Positions 24,856 to 37,071 of a DNA stretch of 59,864 bases are shown in pieces. Both the position numbers and the translations under genes were made by a program. The stretch comes from Acidimicrobiaceae bacterium. Its GTDB lineage: Bacteria > Actinomycetota > Acidimicrobiia > Acidimicrobiales > MedAcidi-G1. The DNA is taken from NCBI GenBank assembly GCA_002729765.1, contig PBYV01000024.1:1-59864 (forward strand), read 5' to 3'. Below the pieces are notes generated by a model. The model ran no database searches. It was not told where the DNA came from and was given only the letters and a program-made list of their open reading frames with translations. Each line of letters begins with the position of its first letter. Within the stretch, counting starts at the first letter, position 1.

Positions 24856-26285
24856 TTTTCAGCTTTAGCACTTAAAATTTGATTAACTATTTTGCCATCA
24901 GCCTGACCGCTGGTCTCTTTCATTATTAACCCAACGAAAAAACCTGATTTTTTCTTTCTTTCAGTTTCATCCCCATTGATGTAAGAAAGCCAATCATCAG
25001 AATTTTCTGAAATGATTCGCTCAACTATCTCTTCCAGTTCAGAATTATCCATAGATTCGAAACCATGACTCTTAGCTATTCCTTGAGGGTCTCCGCCTGA
25101 TTCGACCAAGTCCGCTAAAACTCTTTTAGTTTGCGTAGCTGTAAGCTCGCCGTTCGTCTCCATTACCGTAAGAGATGCAAACGCCTCTGGTGTCAGCTTT
25201 CCGATTCCGTCAGCAAGATTGTTCTCTAAATGCACAAGAACACGATTCTTATCGGCATTAGAAGAAATTGCTTGAAGAGCGAAAGTGTCCAAATCTCTCT
25301 CCACTATTAATGATGTTTCGGTTGGTTCAACTCCGATTGCCTCAGCTAGCAGGTGCCTTCGATCTCTGGGTAATGGTGGCAAAGAATTAGCGATTTCTTT
25401 TATCCACTCTTCAGATGGTTCAACTGGTACTAAATCGGGTTCGGGAAAATAACGGTAATCAAAAGCTTCTTCCTTGGATCGCAATTTGTGTGTACGACCC
25501 TCAGCTTCATCCCAATGACGTGTTTGTTGCTCAATTTCTTGACCTGATTCAATTATCTCGATCTGTCTTTTTGCTTCATACTCGATAGCCCTTCCGAGAG
25601 ATCTCAAAGAGTTAATATTTTTGATTTCGCAACGTGTCCCCAACTCTTCTGTTCCATCTCGACGGACTGACACATTGCAGTCGACACGTAAAGAGCCTTC
25701 TTCCATCTTTCCATCAGAAGCGCCAATTGTTACTAATATTGAACGCAACTCAGAAACATAGTCTCTTGCATCATCAGGACCTCGAAGTTCTGGCGCTCCT
25801 ACTATTTCAATCAGAGGAACCCCTGACCTGTTGTAATCGATTAAAGAATAGGAAGCTTCGTGTATTCGTCCTCCTCCTCCTATATGAGTTATTTTTCCGG
25901 TGTCTTCTTCAAGGTGAGCTCTCTCAATTCCAATTCGGCGTCCGTCAGGAAGTTCCAACCACCCTTCTTTGTTTATGGGTAAATCGAACTGTGAAATTTG
26001 ATAGGCCTTAGGCATGTCTGGATAAAAATAGTTCTTACGTGCAAATACTGACTTCTGTACTTGGCAATTCAAAGCTAAACCCACTCTGATGGCTAGCTCT
26101 ACCGCTTTTTCATTCAAAACCGGCAAAGATCCAGGCAATCCTAAAGAAACAGGGTCTGTGTTGCTGTTGGGTTCTCCGCCGAAGGAATTAAGCGCTGATG
26201 AAAACATCTTAGTTTTTGTAGCTAATTCTGCATGTACCTCTAAGCCGATTACCGTTTCCCAACCTTTAATGTCAAGACTATTCAA
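24852..26285 (-). CDS. gatB: Aspartyl/glutamyl-tRNA(Asn/Gln) amidotransferase subunit B
   Basis: GatB binds and phosphorylates the mischarged Glu-tRNA(Gln) or Asp-tRNA(Asn). WETVIGLEVHAELATKTKMF, YFYPDMPKAYQISQFD, HLEEDTGKITHIGG, DYNRSGVPLIEIVG and the tail domain ending in SGQADGKIVNQIL are all present. I chose TTG 26285 (MNSLDIKGWE...), which overlaps the gatA end by 8 bases and gives the usual N-terminus; GTG 26297 and a longer frame are possible. Third gene of gatC-gatA-gatB. Confidence 0.94.
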   Translation of the reverse strand: MNSLDIKGWETVIGLEVHAELATKTKMFSSALNSFGGEPNSNTDPVSLGLPGSLPVLNEKAVELAIRVGLALNCQVQKSVFARKNYFYPDMPKAYQISQFDLPINKEGWLELPDGRRIGIERAHLEEDTGKITHIGGGGRIHEASYSLIDYNRSGVPLIEIVGAPELRGPDDARDYVSELRSILVTIGASDGKMEEGSLRVDCNVSVRRDGTEELGTRCEIKNINSLRSLGRAIEYEAKRQIEIIESGQEIEQQTRHWDEAEGRTHKLRSKEEAFDYRYFPEPDLVPVEPSEEWIKEIANSLPPLPRDRRHLLAEAIGVEPTETSLIVERDLDTFALQAISSNADKNRVLVHLENNLADGIGKLTPEAFASLTVMETNGELTATQTKRVLADLVESGGDPQGIAKSHGFESMDNSELEEIVERIISENSDDWLSYINGDETERKKKSGFFVGLIMKETSGQADGKIVNQILSAKAEN

Positions 26286-27717
26286 TATCTTTACCACTTT
26301 CAGATTCAAGAACTTTTGCAGCTTGGAACATCTCCCGCTCAGCCATAGCTGGGGCAAGAATTTGGATCCCTACGGGCATTCCGTCTTCTCCAAAGCCGAA
26401 AGGAACTGACATAGCTGGATGTCCTGCAAGATTAGAGGGGATTGTGCATACGTCCTGCAAATACATCTGCATAGGATCAGCGGTTTTATCACCTAATGGA
26501 AAAGCTGTAGTTGGAGCAGTGGGACTTATAAGAATGTCAAATTTCTCATAGGCTTTTGCGAAATCATTCATTATTAATGTCCTCACTCTCTGAGATTTAC
26601 CGTAGTAAGCGTCGTAATATCCAGCTGAGAGGGCGTAAGTCCCAAGCATGATTCGACGTTTCACTTCGTCACCAAAACCTTTTGTTCGAGTGGCTGTCAT
26701 TGTTTCTGCAGTGGTTGCCTCTTCCGTTCTTGGACCAAAACGTATCCCGTCATATCTTGCAAGATTAGAAGATGCTTCTGCAGGCGCTATGACATAATAA
26801 GCAGACAGACCGTAAATAGAAGCTGGAACCGAGGCTGATTCAACAGTTGCTCCTGCATTAGAAAAAACTTTTACGGCTTCTTCGACTCGAGAACTCACAT
26901 CCGGTGAAATCCCTTCTAGACCTTTACCTGAAAGTTCCTCAATCACTCCTATCCGCATACCGTCGACCCCTTGATTTAAAACTTCTAAAATCTCCAATGG
27001 TTTCTCTGGAATTGAAGTGGAGTCCCTTGGGTCATGACCACTAATAACTTCAAGAGTTAAAGCAGCATCAGAAACTGTATTAGCAAAAGGACCGACCTGA
27101 TCAAGACTGGAAGCAAATGCGACGAGTCCATAGCGAGACACTCTTCCATATGTAGGTTTCACTCCGACAACGCCGCAAAGAGCTGCTGGTTGCCTTATAG
27201 AACCTCCGGTGTCACTCCCCAGTGCAAGAGGAGAGAATCCTGCTGCTACAGCTGCTGCAGAGCCTCCTGATGAACCCCCTGGAACAAGTTCCAAATTATG
27301 AGGATTTCTGGTTGGGCCAAAAGCAGAATTCTCTGTTGAAGAACCCATAGCGAACTCATCTAGATTGGTTTTACCCATGATGACCGCTCCTGCTTCTCTA
27401 AGTTTTTCTATAACAGTGGCGTTATAAGGAGGTTTCCAACCTTCTAAGATTTTCGAACTGCACGTTGTCTCAACTCCACGTGTACAAAGATTGTCTTTAA
27501 TCGAAATCGGAACTCCCGCTAAAGGCCCCAATGTCTCCCCAGAAGCAATTTTTGAATCTATTTCATCAGCATCTATCAAAGCTTGTTCAGCAGTGACAAG
27601 ATTGAAAGCGTTAACATCAGATTCAATTTTGTTAATAGTTTCAATATGATGCTCAACAACCGAGCGAGCACTCATCTCACCAGAAGAAACTTTTTCTGCT
27701 ATTTCTGTTGCCTTCAT
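26278..27717 (-). CDS. gatA: Aspartyl/glutamyl-tRNA(Asn/Gln) amidotransferase subunit A
   Basis: The 479-residue amidase-signature enzyme releases ammonia from glutamine for tRNA amidation. The Ser-cisSer-Lys triad is visible as GVPISIKDNLCTRG (Lys) and VPGGSSGGSAAAVAAGFSPL (both Ser), with GSDTGGSIRQPAALCG. The ATG overlaps the gatC stop by 4 bases. A GatCAB set implies that the cell makes Gln-tRNA and/or Asn-tRNA by the indirect route. Confidence 0.96.
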   Translation of the reverse strand: MKATEIAEKVSSGEMSARSVVEHHIETINKIESDVNAFNLVTAEQALIDADEIDSKIASGETLGPLAGVPISIKDNLCTRGVETTCSSKILEGWKPPYNATVIEKLREAGAVIMGKTNLDEFAMGSSTENSAFGPTRNPHNLELVPGGSSGGSAAAVAAGFSPLALGSDTGGSIRQPAALCGVVGVKPTYGRVSRYGLVAFASSLDQVGPFANTVSDAALTLEVISGHDPRDSTSIPEKPLEILEVLNQGVDGMRIGVIEELSGKGLEGISPDVSSRVEEAVKVFSNAGATVESASVPASIYGLSAYYVIAPAEASSNLARYDGIRFGPRTEEATTAETMTATRTKGFGDEVKRRIMLGTYALSAGYYDAYYGKSQRVRTLIMNDFAKAYEKFDILISPTAPTTAFPLGDKTADPMQMYLQDVCTIPSNLAGHPAMSVPFGFGEDGMPVGIQILAPAMAEREMFQAAKVLESESGKDIE

Positions 27718-28016
27718 GATGACTCCCCCAGAATCGGCGGAACCCGAAATTGGCCTTCTTCAACTTCCGGCGCCACTTCAAGTACTTCTTCGATCTCAAA
27801 ACCTTCACTAGGTTCATCACTGCGAAGAATATTCTTCAGGGGGAAAGGGTGCGTGCTCGGTTCTACATCATCTACGTTCAAAGCCTCTAAGTCAGCCGCA
27901 TGATCTAAAACAGCGGCTAGCTGAGATGTGAAAGAGTCCAACTCATCTTCGCTTAACGCAAGTTGAGCTAACCGTGCCACATGGGCAACTTCTTCACGGG
28001 AAATTCTTTGAACCAC
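27714..28016 (-). CDS. gatC: Aspartyl/glutamyl-tRNA(Asn/Gln) amidotransferase subunit C
   Basis: A 100-residue GatC with ISREEVAHVARLAQLALSED at the N-terminus and a C-terminal LRSDEPSEGFE segment; it wraps around GatA and GatB and stabilises the complex. GTG 28016 is preceded by TACCCT with 7 bases between, a leaderless-type promoter for the gatCAB operon. It ends in a 4-base overlap with gatA. Confidence 0.94.
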   Translation of the reverse strand: MVQRISREEVAHVARLAQLALSEDELDSFTSQLAAVLDHAADLEALNVDDVEPSTHPFPLKNILRSDEPSEGFEIEEVLEVAPEVEEGQFRVPPILGESS

Positions 28017-28054
28017 AGTTCAGAGGGTAGAGGACATATCGTCAAACAAGACTT

Positions 28055-30013
28055 TTATCCACTGATTAATTCAATTGGAGTCTCTGGTAATCCCAGAGCG
28101 GTGCCAGGGGGTTCTTGTCTAGTGATTAAACCACCGGAAGGTCCATCAATTGAAATAGAACGAAATCCAGCTGCAGCTAATCTAGATTCTGCAGCGTCGA
28201 CTGAAAGTCCTACAACATTGGGGATAGTGCGTGGCTCAGGTCCAGTCGAGACTAATATTTCAACTTCTGAACCACCTCTAACAGAACTCTGTGACGGAGG
28301 TTCAAAAGCTACTACGTAACCTTTAGGGACAAATTCGTCCCTCACCCCAATTCGACGTGGAATTAGTCCTAAAGTTTCTAACGCTGCTTCAACTTCAGAC
28401 ACCTCACGACCTTCTAGACCAATTGGTATAACTACTGGAACTCTTCCATCAGAGACAAGTAGATCAACACTTCCTCCTAGCGGTAGTTCAGATATAGGCG
28501 CAAGAACATCCACGATCATTCCAGCTTCTATAGTTTCACTATAAGAAAATGAGATCTCACCCACTTTCAAGCCAGCTGACTGGATCAGTCTTTCTGCACC
28601 TGGGAGACTCTTACCAACCAAATCAATCGGTATTTGAACGCGTTCTGCGCCAAGTGAAATAACTAAAACCACAGTCCCGTTTTCTTCTAGAGTCGTCCCT
28701 CCAATGGGTTCAGTCGCTAACACTTCCCCTTCCACTGTGTCATCAAGACGGTCAAAACGTTCCTCAACATTCCATCCAAGAGCAACAATTAATTCCCTCG
28801 CACTATCTCCTGAAGAACCTACTAGTTGAGGCAAGGTTCTTGATTCTGTTTTCGTTGCTTCCCATATAAAAGCCCCAGCAACAATCACACCAACTATCAA
28901 AAAGCCTGCTATTAAAGCATTCACCCAACGTCCTCTTAGCGGCTTTACTGAATTAACCTGTTTCGGCTCTGGTTCAACTGAGACAGCTTCCATTCTTTCT
29001 GTAGGCCGATCCGGCGGAGAAGAAACGCTTGTAGGAACTAGAGGTTCTTCGCCTGACAGAGGGTCTGCGCCTACCTCTCCTGGTCCGACAAAAGGTAAAG
29101 GCTCTGGACGGGACATTTTACTCGCGACATCAAGTAGCATTCTGCCCAATTCTCCTGCAGTGGGTCTTTCTTCTGAATTGGCAGAACCAGCTCTTTGAAC
29201 CACTGTTGCTAGAGCACCCAAACTTTCAGGGGTAGGCACATCTTGTCCTTCTCTCGCTCTTAAAGTTCCGAGAACCGTATTCTCAACAAAAGGGAGGTGC
29301 CCTGTCGATGCTTCGACTATGCACAAAGCCAAGGAATAGATATCAGACTTAACACCTAAAGTAAGTCCGCTCGCCTGTTCAGGTGAAGCGTACCGAGCGG
29401 TACCCACATAGCCGCGTAAGCCGCCTAATTCATCTAATTGTGGTCCAGAATTAGAAATTTCTGCTTGTGTCGCGTCTGCTAATGCAGCTGCTAATCCAAA
29501 ATCTGCAATTCGCAAATGACCGTCTTGCCCAAATAAAAGATTCGCGGGTTTAAGATCTCGGTGAATTATTCCTTGTGCGTGAGCGTGATCTAGTGCTCTG
29601 CACGCTTCGAGAGTGATTTGCAATATTTGTGAAGGACTGAGAGTCCTTCCACTATCTAAAATACTTCTAAGACTCCCACCTCCTAAATACTCGGTCACTA
29701 GATAGGCCTGATCATCAACCCCCCAGTCGAAAACTCGCACTGTGTGAGAACTTGTAAGCGAGGCGGCAATTTTTGCTTCTGTTTTAAATCGTTCTACGAA
29801 ACCTGGATATTGAGCGAGTTGGGTGTGTAGAACTTTTACTGCTACTTGGCGATTCAGACTTAAATCATTAGCTAGATATACAGAACCAGATCCTCCAGTT
29901 CCTACAATGTTTTGCAGTCTGTACCTTCCACCAAATGTACGACCAGACATATTCTGAGAACCCCAAGGATTTCCTTTACCAAAAGATCCAGTATCTCTTC
30001 GTTTTTCTACCAC
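28055..30013 (-). CDS. PASTA-domain Ser/Thr protein kinase (PknB/StkP-like)
   Basis: A 652-residue transmembrane kinase. The kinase domain (about 30-295) has GTGGSGSVY, the ATP-binding Lys in VAVKV (K60), HRDLKPANLL (D153) and DFG (171-173). A proline-rich linker leads to one membrane helix (about 364-384), then four extracellular PASTA repeats that bind peptidoglycan or lipid II. It should couple cell-wall state to growth and division. GTG 30013 is used because it lies 6 bases after TAACCT; ATG 29950 just before the kinase fold is the alternative. It shares a palindromic promoter with the divergent gene at 30046. It stands alone rather than in the usual pbpA-rodA-pstP cluster. Confidence 0.93.
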   Translation of the reverse strand: MVEKRRDTGSFGKGNPWGSQNMSGRTFGGRYRLQNIVGTGGSGSVYLANDLSLNRQVAVKVLHTQLAQYPGFVERFKTEAKIAASLTSSHTVRVFDWGVDDQAYLVTEYLGGGSLRSILDSGRTLSPSQILQITLEACRALDHAHAQGIIHRDLKPANLLFGQDGHLRIADFGLAAALADATQAEISNSGPQLDELGGLRGYVGTARYASPEQASGLTLGVKSDIYSLALCIVEASTGHLPFVENTVLGTLRAREGQDVPTPESLGALATVVQRAGSANSEERPTAGELGRMLLDVASKMSRPEPLPFVGPGEVGADPLSGEEPLVPTSVSSPPDRPTERMEAVSVEPEPKQVNSVKPLRGRWVNALIAGFLIVGVIVAGAFIWEATKTESRTLPQLVGSSGDSARELIVALGWNVEERFDRLDDTVEGEVLATEPIGGTTLEENGTVVLVISLGAERVQIPIDLVGKSLPGAERLIQSAGLKVGEISFSYSETIEAGMIVDVLAPISELPLGGSVDLLVSDGRVPVVIPIGLEGREVSEVEAALETLGLIPRRIGVRDEFVPKGYVVAFEPPSQSSVRGGSEVEILVSTGPEPRTIPNVVGLSVDAAESRLAAAGFRSISIDGPSGGLITRQEPPGTALGLPETPIELISG

Positions 30014-30048
30014 ACGTAAAGGTTACCTCTAGGTAGCCTTTACGTGTG
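30011..30048. promoter_or_regulatory. 38-base palindromic divergent promoter between kinase and membrane protein genes
   Basis: Two 18-base arms, CACACGTAAAGGTTACCT and its near-complement AGGTAGCCTTTACGTGTG, flank the 2-base centre CT with a single T/G mismatch. The arms end exactly on the GTG start codons of the two divergent genes (30013 minus, 30046 plus). Each arm contains a -10-like box, TAACCT or TAGCCT, 6 bases before its start codon, so the two promoters are mirror images and must compete. Confidence 0.6.
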
Positions 30049-30459
30049 ACGCGTCGCAACTCAATTATCATCTGTTCTCTTCTCGCTATTGGAATAGCCG
30101 TACTGGTATTAGCCGGACTTATTGCGGACGGAGACGATAATGACATTGTGCTGAACTCAAATCCTGGGATATCAGAGCTAATACCAAGTCGCGGTGATGA
30201 AGTTATCGCTCAAACAAATGTAGGTGTTGTTTTTTCACCTACATGGACAGGTGAAATTATTAGTATCGGTGATAAGCAGATCCCCCTTGATCAACAAAGA
30301 GTTGAACCTGCTTTAAATTCGGTGGTATTTAGACCTGAAGCTGGAAAAGTTATTGAACGACTGCCCGCTGGGAATATTTGTGCTTCCATCGTCTATTGGG
30401 AGGTTCAAACACCTAGCAGGCGATCAAGCTTGAATTGGTGTTTTCGAGTTATTGGGTAA
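30046..30459 (+). CDS. Membrane-anchored extracytoplasmic protein of unknown function
   Basis: A 137-residue protein with one N-terminal membrane helix (IIICSLLAIGIAVLVLAGLI) and an outside domain of about 105 residues rich in beta-strand pattern (SPTWTGEIISIGDKQIPLD, LNSVVFRPEAG), ending CASIVYWEVQTPSRRSSLNW. Two Cys in the tail could form a disulfide. It resembles a small Ig-like or copper-resistance-like domain, but I do not recognise the family. GTG 30046 has TAGCCT 6 bases upstream. Being divergent from the PASTA kinase through a shared palindrome, it may be a partner or target; that is inference. Confidence 0.65.
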   Translation: MTRRNSIIICSLLAIGIAVLVLAGLIADGDDNDIVLNSNPGISELIPSRGDEVIAQTNVGVVFSPTWTGEIISIGDKQIPLDQQRVEPALNSVVFRPEAGKVIERLPAGNICASIVYWEVQTPSRRSSLNWCFRVIG

Positions 30460-30463
30460 AAAT

Positions 30464-33493
<3,030 letters not shown>

Positions 33494-34522
33494 TCAGACG
33501 ACAATTGCTCCGCCTACGACTTGGTCCTTTTCGTAAAAAACTAGACTTTGGCCTGAAGCAACTCGTGAGTGGGGTTGTTTCCATACAAGTAAATCACCTT
33601 CTATATTCGCCAATTTCGGCTTTCCATGTGCACTTGTTTGAACAAGAAATTCACCTTTAACCTCTTCTGTGGACCAAAGAGGATCTCGAAATTCTGTTTG
33701 TTCAACTAAAAGCTGATCAGGGGTTCCTACAGTAACTGTCGCCGATTCAATGTCAATATTGTTCGCATATCTCGGTTCTTTACCACCTGCTAGAAGCATG
33801 CCTCGCCTCTGTCCAACAGTAACCAATTCTATTGCTTCTACTTGACCCACTTCGGCTCCATTTTCATCTACCACTCGTCCAGGGGTCAAAGGGATCCTTT
33901 GTCCCAGAAAGTCAGCTCTTCCCTTTTCACGTGTAATGAAGCAGACATCTTGGCTGTCAGGCTTGGTCGCGACCCTAAGTCCTAAACTATTTGCTTTCTC
34001 TCTTACTTGATCTTTAGTCATCTCCCCGACTGGTAGATGTAATGAAGACATCTGATTTTGATTCAACATATAAAGAACATAGGACTGATCTTTCGCTTCA
34101 TCTACTGCCCTTGCAATGCGGAAAGTCTCATCTTTTTGCTTTACTATCCGAGCATGATGGCCTGTAACTATTTTTTCGAAACCCAATGCTTTTGCTCTAT
34201 TCAACAGGCGATCAAATTTGATATGCCTATTGCATTCAATACATGGGTTTGGAGTTAAACCTGCTGAATGAGCTTCTACATAAGGAGCAACTACATATTC
34301 ATCAAAGTCTTCTCCCAAATTGAAAACATGATGTTCTATACCTAATGAATCGGCTGCTCTTCTAGCGTCATCTACGTCTGAGACTGAACAGCATCCAGAA
34401 TCAGAATCTCCTCCCCAAAGTTTAAGTGTCACTCCGACCACTTCATCCCCGTTCTCACAGGCAAGAGCAGCTGCAACTGATGAATCAACACCTCCTGACA
34501 TAGCAACCATAATTCGTGTCAT
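33494..34522 (-). CDS. mnmA: tRNA-specific 2-thiouridylase MnmA
   Basis: A 342-residue enzyme that thiolates the wobble uridine of tRNA Lys, Glu and Gln. MVAMSGGVDSSVAAAL is the ATP-pyrophosphatase loop; the two catalytic Cys lie in NPCIECNRHIKFD and SQDVCFI, and VTGHHARI is the tRNA-contact segment. Its ATG overlaps the stop of the cysteine desulfurase gene by 4 bases, which directly supplies the sulfur relay. The operon order is typical for actinobacteria. Confidence 0.96.
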   Translation of the reverse strand: MTRIMVAMSGGVDSSVAAALACENGDEVVGVTLKLWGGDSDSGCCSVSDVDDARRAADSLGIEHHVFNLGEDFDEYVVAPYVEAHSAGLTPNPCIECNRHIKFDRLLNRAKALGFEKIVTGHHARIVKQKDETFRIARAVDEAKDQSYVLYMLNQNQMSSLHLPVGEMTKDQVREKANSLGLRVATKPDSQDVCFITREKGRADFLGQRIPLTPGRVVDENGAEVGQVEAIELVTVGQRRGMLLAGGKEPRYANNIDIESATVTVGTPDQLLVEQTEFRDPLWSTEEVKGEFLVQTSAHGKPKLANIEGDLLVWKQPHSRVASGQSLVFYEKDQVVGGAIVV

Positions 34523-35655
34523 TTTTCAAACTCTCTTAGCTGATGAACAGCATCGGGAACGGCGTTTAGTGCATATTCTATTTCTTCGTCGGTTGTAGTT
34601 TGACCTAAAGAAAATCTGATTGAACCTCCAGCTGTTTTTAAATCTACGCCCATTGCTTGTAAAACATGTGAAGCCTCTTGCGCCCCGCTTGCACATGATG
34701 AAGCTGCACTTGCATATATACCCTGATTTTCTAAAAGAAAAAGTAGTGCTTCGTTTTCTATATTTTTAAAACAAAGATGCGCTATTCCAGGTGTTCTGGG
34801 TGTTTCTTTCGGCAGAGTGCGACTTGTCCCACTAATTTTTTCTATTAATCCATTTTCCAATTTGTCTCTTAACCCAGTAACTCTTTCGTTTATCTTTAAT
34901 CGTTCAACCTGCATTAAACGGGCCGCTTCTCCAAGTCCCACGATTGCCGGAACGTTTTGAGTTCCGCTTCGTCTTTCCCGCTCTTGCCCTCCTCCACGAA
35001 TTACAGGAGACAAATTCACACCATCTCTTAGGATTAAAGCTCCTGCACCTTTCGGGCCGCCAAATTTATGTCCAGTAAGACTTATTAAATGTACTTTTTT
35101 CGAAGATTCGGCTATATCCAGCCATGAAGTCGCTTGAACCGCGTCTGTGTGAATCATAGTTTCTGGTGTTTTTTCTGACACTAAGTCGGCAATTGTATTG
35201 ATGTCATTGATTACTCCAGTTTCATTGTTCACCATCATGACGGAGACTAAAGAAATATCAGCGAATGCCTCTAAAAGATTGGCCAAACTTTCGAGATCAA
35301 CCCTTCCAGTCTCATCTGTGGGTGCCACTATCCCGCCAGATTCCCTAACAGGTTCCAACACTGCAGGATGTTCGGTCGCGGAACACAGGACTTGACCACC
35401 TTTGACACCTAATGTGCCATCTATCGCCAAATTATCTGACTCTGTTCCTCCACTTGTGAAAATCACATTCCCAGGTTCTGCTCCAACTAGTGAAGCTATG
35501 TGATCTCGCGCATCATCAATAGCTCTACGTGCTTCTCGCGCTAGCCGATGAGATCCTGATGGGTTTCCTGGATGTTCTGAAAGCCATGGCATCATTGCTT
35601 GGATAACTTCTTCTCGCACAGGCGTGCTAGCAGCATGATCTAGATATATATCCAT
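34519..35655 (-). CDS. iscS: Cysteine desulfurase (IscS/NifS family)
   Basis: The 378-residue PLP enzyme takes sulfur from cysteine. YLDHAASTPVREEV starts the protein, TSGGTESDNLAI binds PLP phosphate, SLTGHKFGGPKGAGALIL holds the Schiff-base Lys and SSCASGAQEASHVL the persulfide Cys on its loop. It feeds MnmA in the same operon and possibly Fe-S assembly. TAACCT lies 6 bases before ATG 35655 with no Shine-Dalgarno, a leaderless promoter. A group I (IscS/NifS-like) desulfurase is secure; exact subtype is not. Confidence 0.93.
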   Translation of the reverse strand: MDIYLDHAASTPVREEVIQAMMPWLSEHPGNPSGSHRLAREARRAIDDARDHIASLVGAEPGNVIFTSGGTESDNLAIDGTLGVKGGQVLCSATEHPAVLEPVRESGGIVAPTDETGRVDLESLANLLEAFADISLVSVMMVNNETGVINDINTIADLVSEKTPETMIHTDAVQATSWLDIAESSKKVHLISLTGHKFGGPKGAGALILRDGVNLSPVIRGGGQERERRSGTQNVPAIVGLGEAARLMQVERLKINERVTGLRDKLENGLIEKISGTSRTLPKETPRTPGIAHLCFKNIENEALLFLLENQGIYASAASSCASGAQEASHVLQAMGVDLKTAGGSIRFSLGQTTTDEEIEYALNAVPDAVHQLREFEK

Positions 35656-35711
35656 TCTTTTAGGTTAAAGGCAACTGCTTTACTAGCAAAAAATCGGCAT
35701 AATTAAGATCG

Positions 35712-36149
35712 ATGTTTATAAGAATTACTGAAGAAATTGAAGCTTCTCCGGAAATGGTTTGGAACGCTATTTCAGATATTCAGACGCATGTTAATTGGAT
35801 GGCAGACGCTTCAGAAATAAGAATCACCTCAGAGCAAACTGAAGGTGTGGGGGTTACTTTCGATTGCGATACAAAAGTCGGTCCGCTAAGAACAACTGAC
35901 AAAATGCAAGTTACTGAATGGACTCCCAATCAGACATTGACTATTAGTCATAAAGGTCTTGTCGAAGGGAAAGGTAGTTTCATTCTTGAAAGAAACTCAG
36001 ATGTGAAAACACTTTTTGTTTGGGAAGAGAACCTAGATTTCCCTCTTCTTTTGGGAGGTAGAATTACTGGATTTTTTGCAAAACTCGTACTTAAAAAAAT
36101 TTGGAAAAAAAATCTTTACAAACTAAAACACCTTGTCGAAACTTCCTAA
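35712..36149 (+). CDS. SRPBCC/START-like (polyketide cyclase/CoxG-type) protein
   Basis: A 145-residue START-fold protein: FIRITEEIEASPEMVWNAIS strand and helix, a central TLTISHKGLVEGKGSFIL sheet and a C-terminal helix with several Lys (FFAKLVLKKIWKKNLYKLKH). Such proteins bind small hydrophobic ligands; bacterial members range from toxins to cyclases. CATAAT stands 8 bases before ATG 35712. It is divergent from the desulfurase and convergent with the rhomboid gene. No specific function can be named. Confidence 0.75.
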   Translation: MFIRITEEIEASPEMVWNAISDIQTHVNWMADASEIRITSEQTEGVGVTFDCDTKVGPLRTTDKMQVTEWTPNQTLTISHKGLVEGKGSFILERNSDVKTLFVWEENLDFPLLLGGRITGFFAKLVLKKIWKKNLYKLKHLVETS

Positions 36150-36162
36150 AAGTCTTAACCCA

Positions 36163-37065
36163 TTAACCCAATATTGGGTCGTACCAATACTCTGAAGCCA
36201 AAATGCAAGAAAAACCAAAAGCAACTGCGACTATTAATGGAACTAGAACTCTTACATAACCTGATATGCGTTTTTTGTTCATCTCATCAATTAGCCAGCC
36301 AATTAGTAGCCCACCAAGAAGACCTCCTAAATGCCCCCCCACTGAGATGTTGGGTCGAGCGAAAGTAAAGATCAAATTTATGACTAGTAGGCTTCCAATT
36401 CCATTTGACCAAGGACTTATTCCTCGACGGAATTGATAAATAACCGTTGCTCCCATTAGTCCAAATACCGCTCCTGAGGCTCCAACAGTTAAAGCAAGAG
36501 GGTCAAGCAACATCACCCCTAAGGCTCCTGACAATAGAGAACCAAAATACAAAATTAAATAACTTGTTGTTCCTAACATCCTTTCTAACTGACTTCCCAA
36601 CATCCACAAGAGAAACATGTTGAATGCAAGGTGTATGACGCCTGCATGCAGAAAGCCTCCTGTAACCAATCTCCACCATTCACCACCTGCAACACCATCA
36701 ATGCATTCACCAGAAAAAACGAAAATACGAGCACACCCGATTAGAGCGAAATCAGAATACAGATCCCCTCCTCCTGAACCTAATGACCCCCCTTTGAAAA
36801 GAGCTACAAAAAAAGCGAAGAGGTTTACTGCTATAAGCGATCTTGTGGTTAATGATTGTTCTGAAACATTCTCAATTCGGCCACCAAGTCTTACAGATGA
36901 GCGTTGTTGCCTTCGAGAATGAATGTTCTGAGGCTTTATGCACGCAGGACAGTGAAAACCGACGGATGCGGTGTGCATGCACTCAGCGCAAACTCGACGT
37001 TCACATCGTTGACAAATAACTCCGGCATATCGATCAGAATGCCAATAACAATTGTTGTTAGTCAT
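36163..37065 (-). CDS. Rhomboid-family intramembrane serine protease with N-terminal B-box-like zinc finger
   Basis: The 300-residue protein begins with a zinc-binding module (CYWH, CQRC, CAEC, HCPAC) related to B-box fingers and then has six to seven membrane helices with rhomboid landmarks: GEWWRLVTGGFLHAGVIHLAFNM, the catalytic Ser in GASGAVFG and the catalytic His in SVGGHLGGLLGG. It should cleave membrane proteins within the bilayer. TAGGAAAAA gives a Shine-Dalgarno before ATG 37065. The zinc module is common in actinobacterial rhomboids and may bind protein or nucleic acid. It follows the NifU-like gene by 6 bases. Confidence 0.9.
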   Translation of the reverse strand: MTNNNCYWHSDRYAGVICQRCERRVCAECMHTASVGFHCPACIKPQNIHSRRQQRSSVRLGGRIENVSEQSLTTRSLIAVNLFAFFVALFKGGSLGSGGGDLYSDFALIGCARIFVFSGECIDGVAGGEWWRLVTGGFLHAGVIHLAFNMFLLWMLGSQLERMLGTTSYLILYFGSLLSGALGVMLLDPLALTVGASGAVFGLMGATVIYQFRRGISPWSNGIGSLLVINLIFTFARPNISVGGHLGGLLGGLLIGWLIDEMNKKRISGYVRVLVPLIVAVAFGFSCILASEYWYDPILG

Positions 37066-37071
37066 TTTTTC

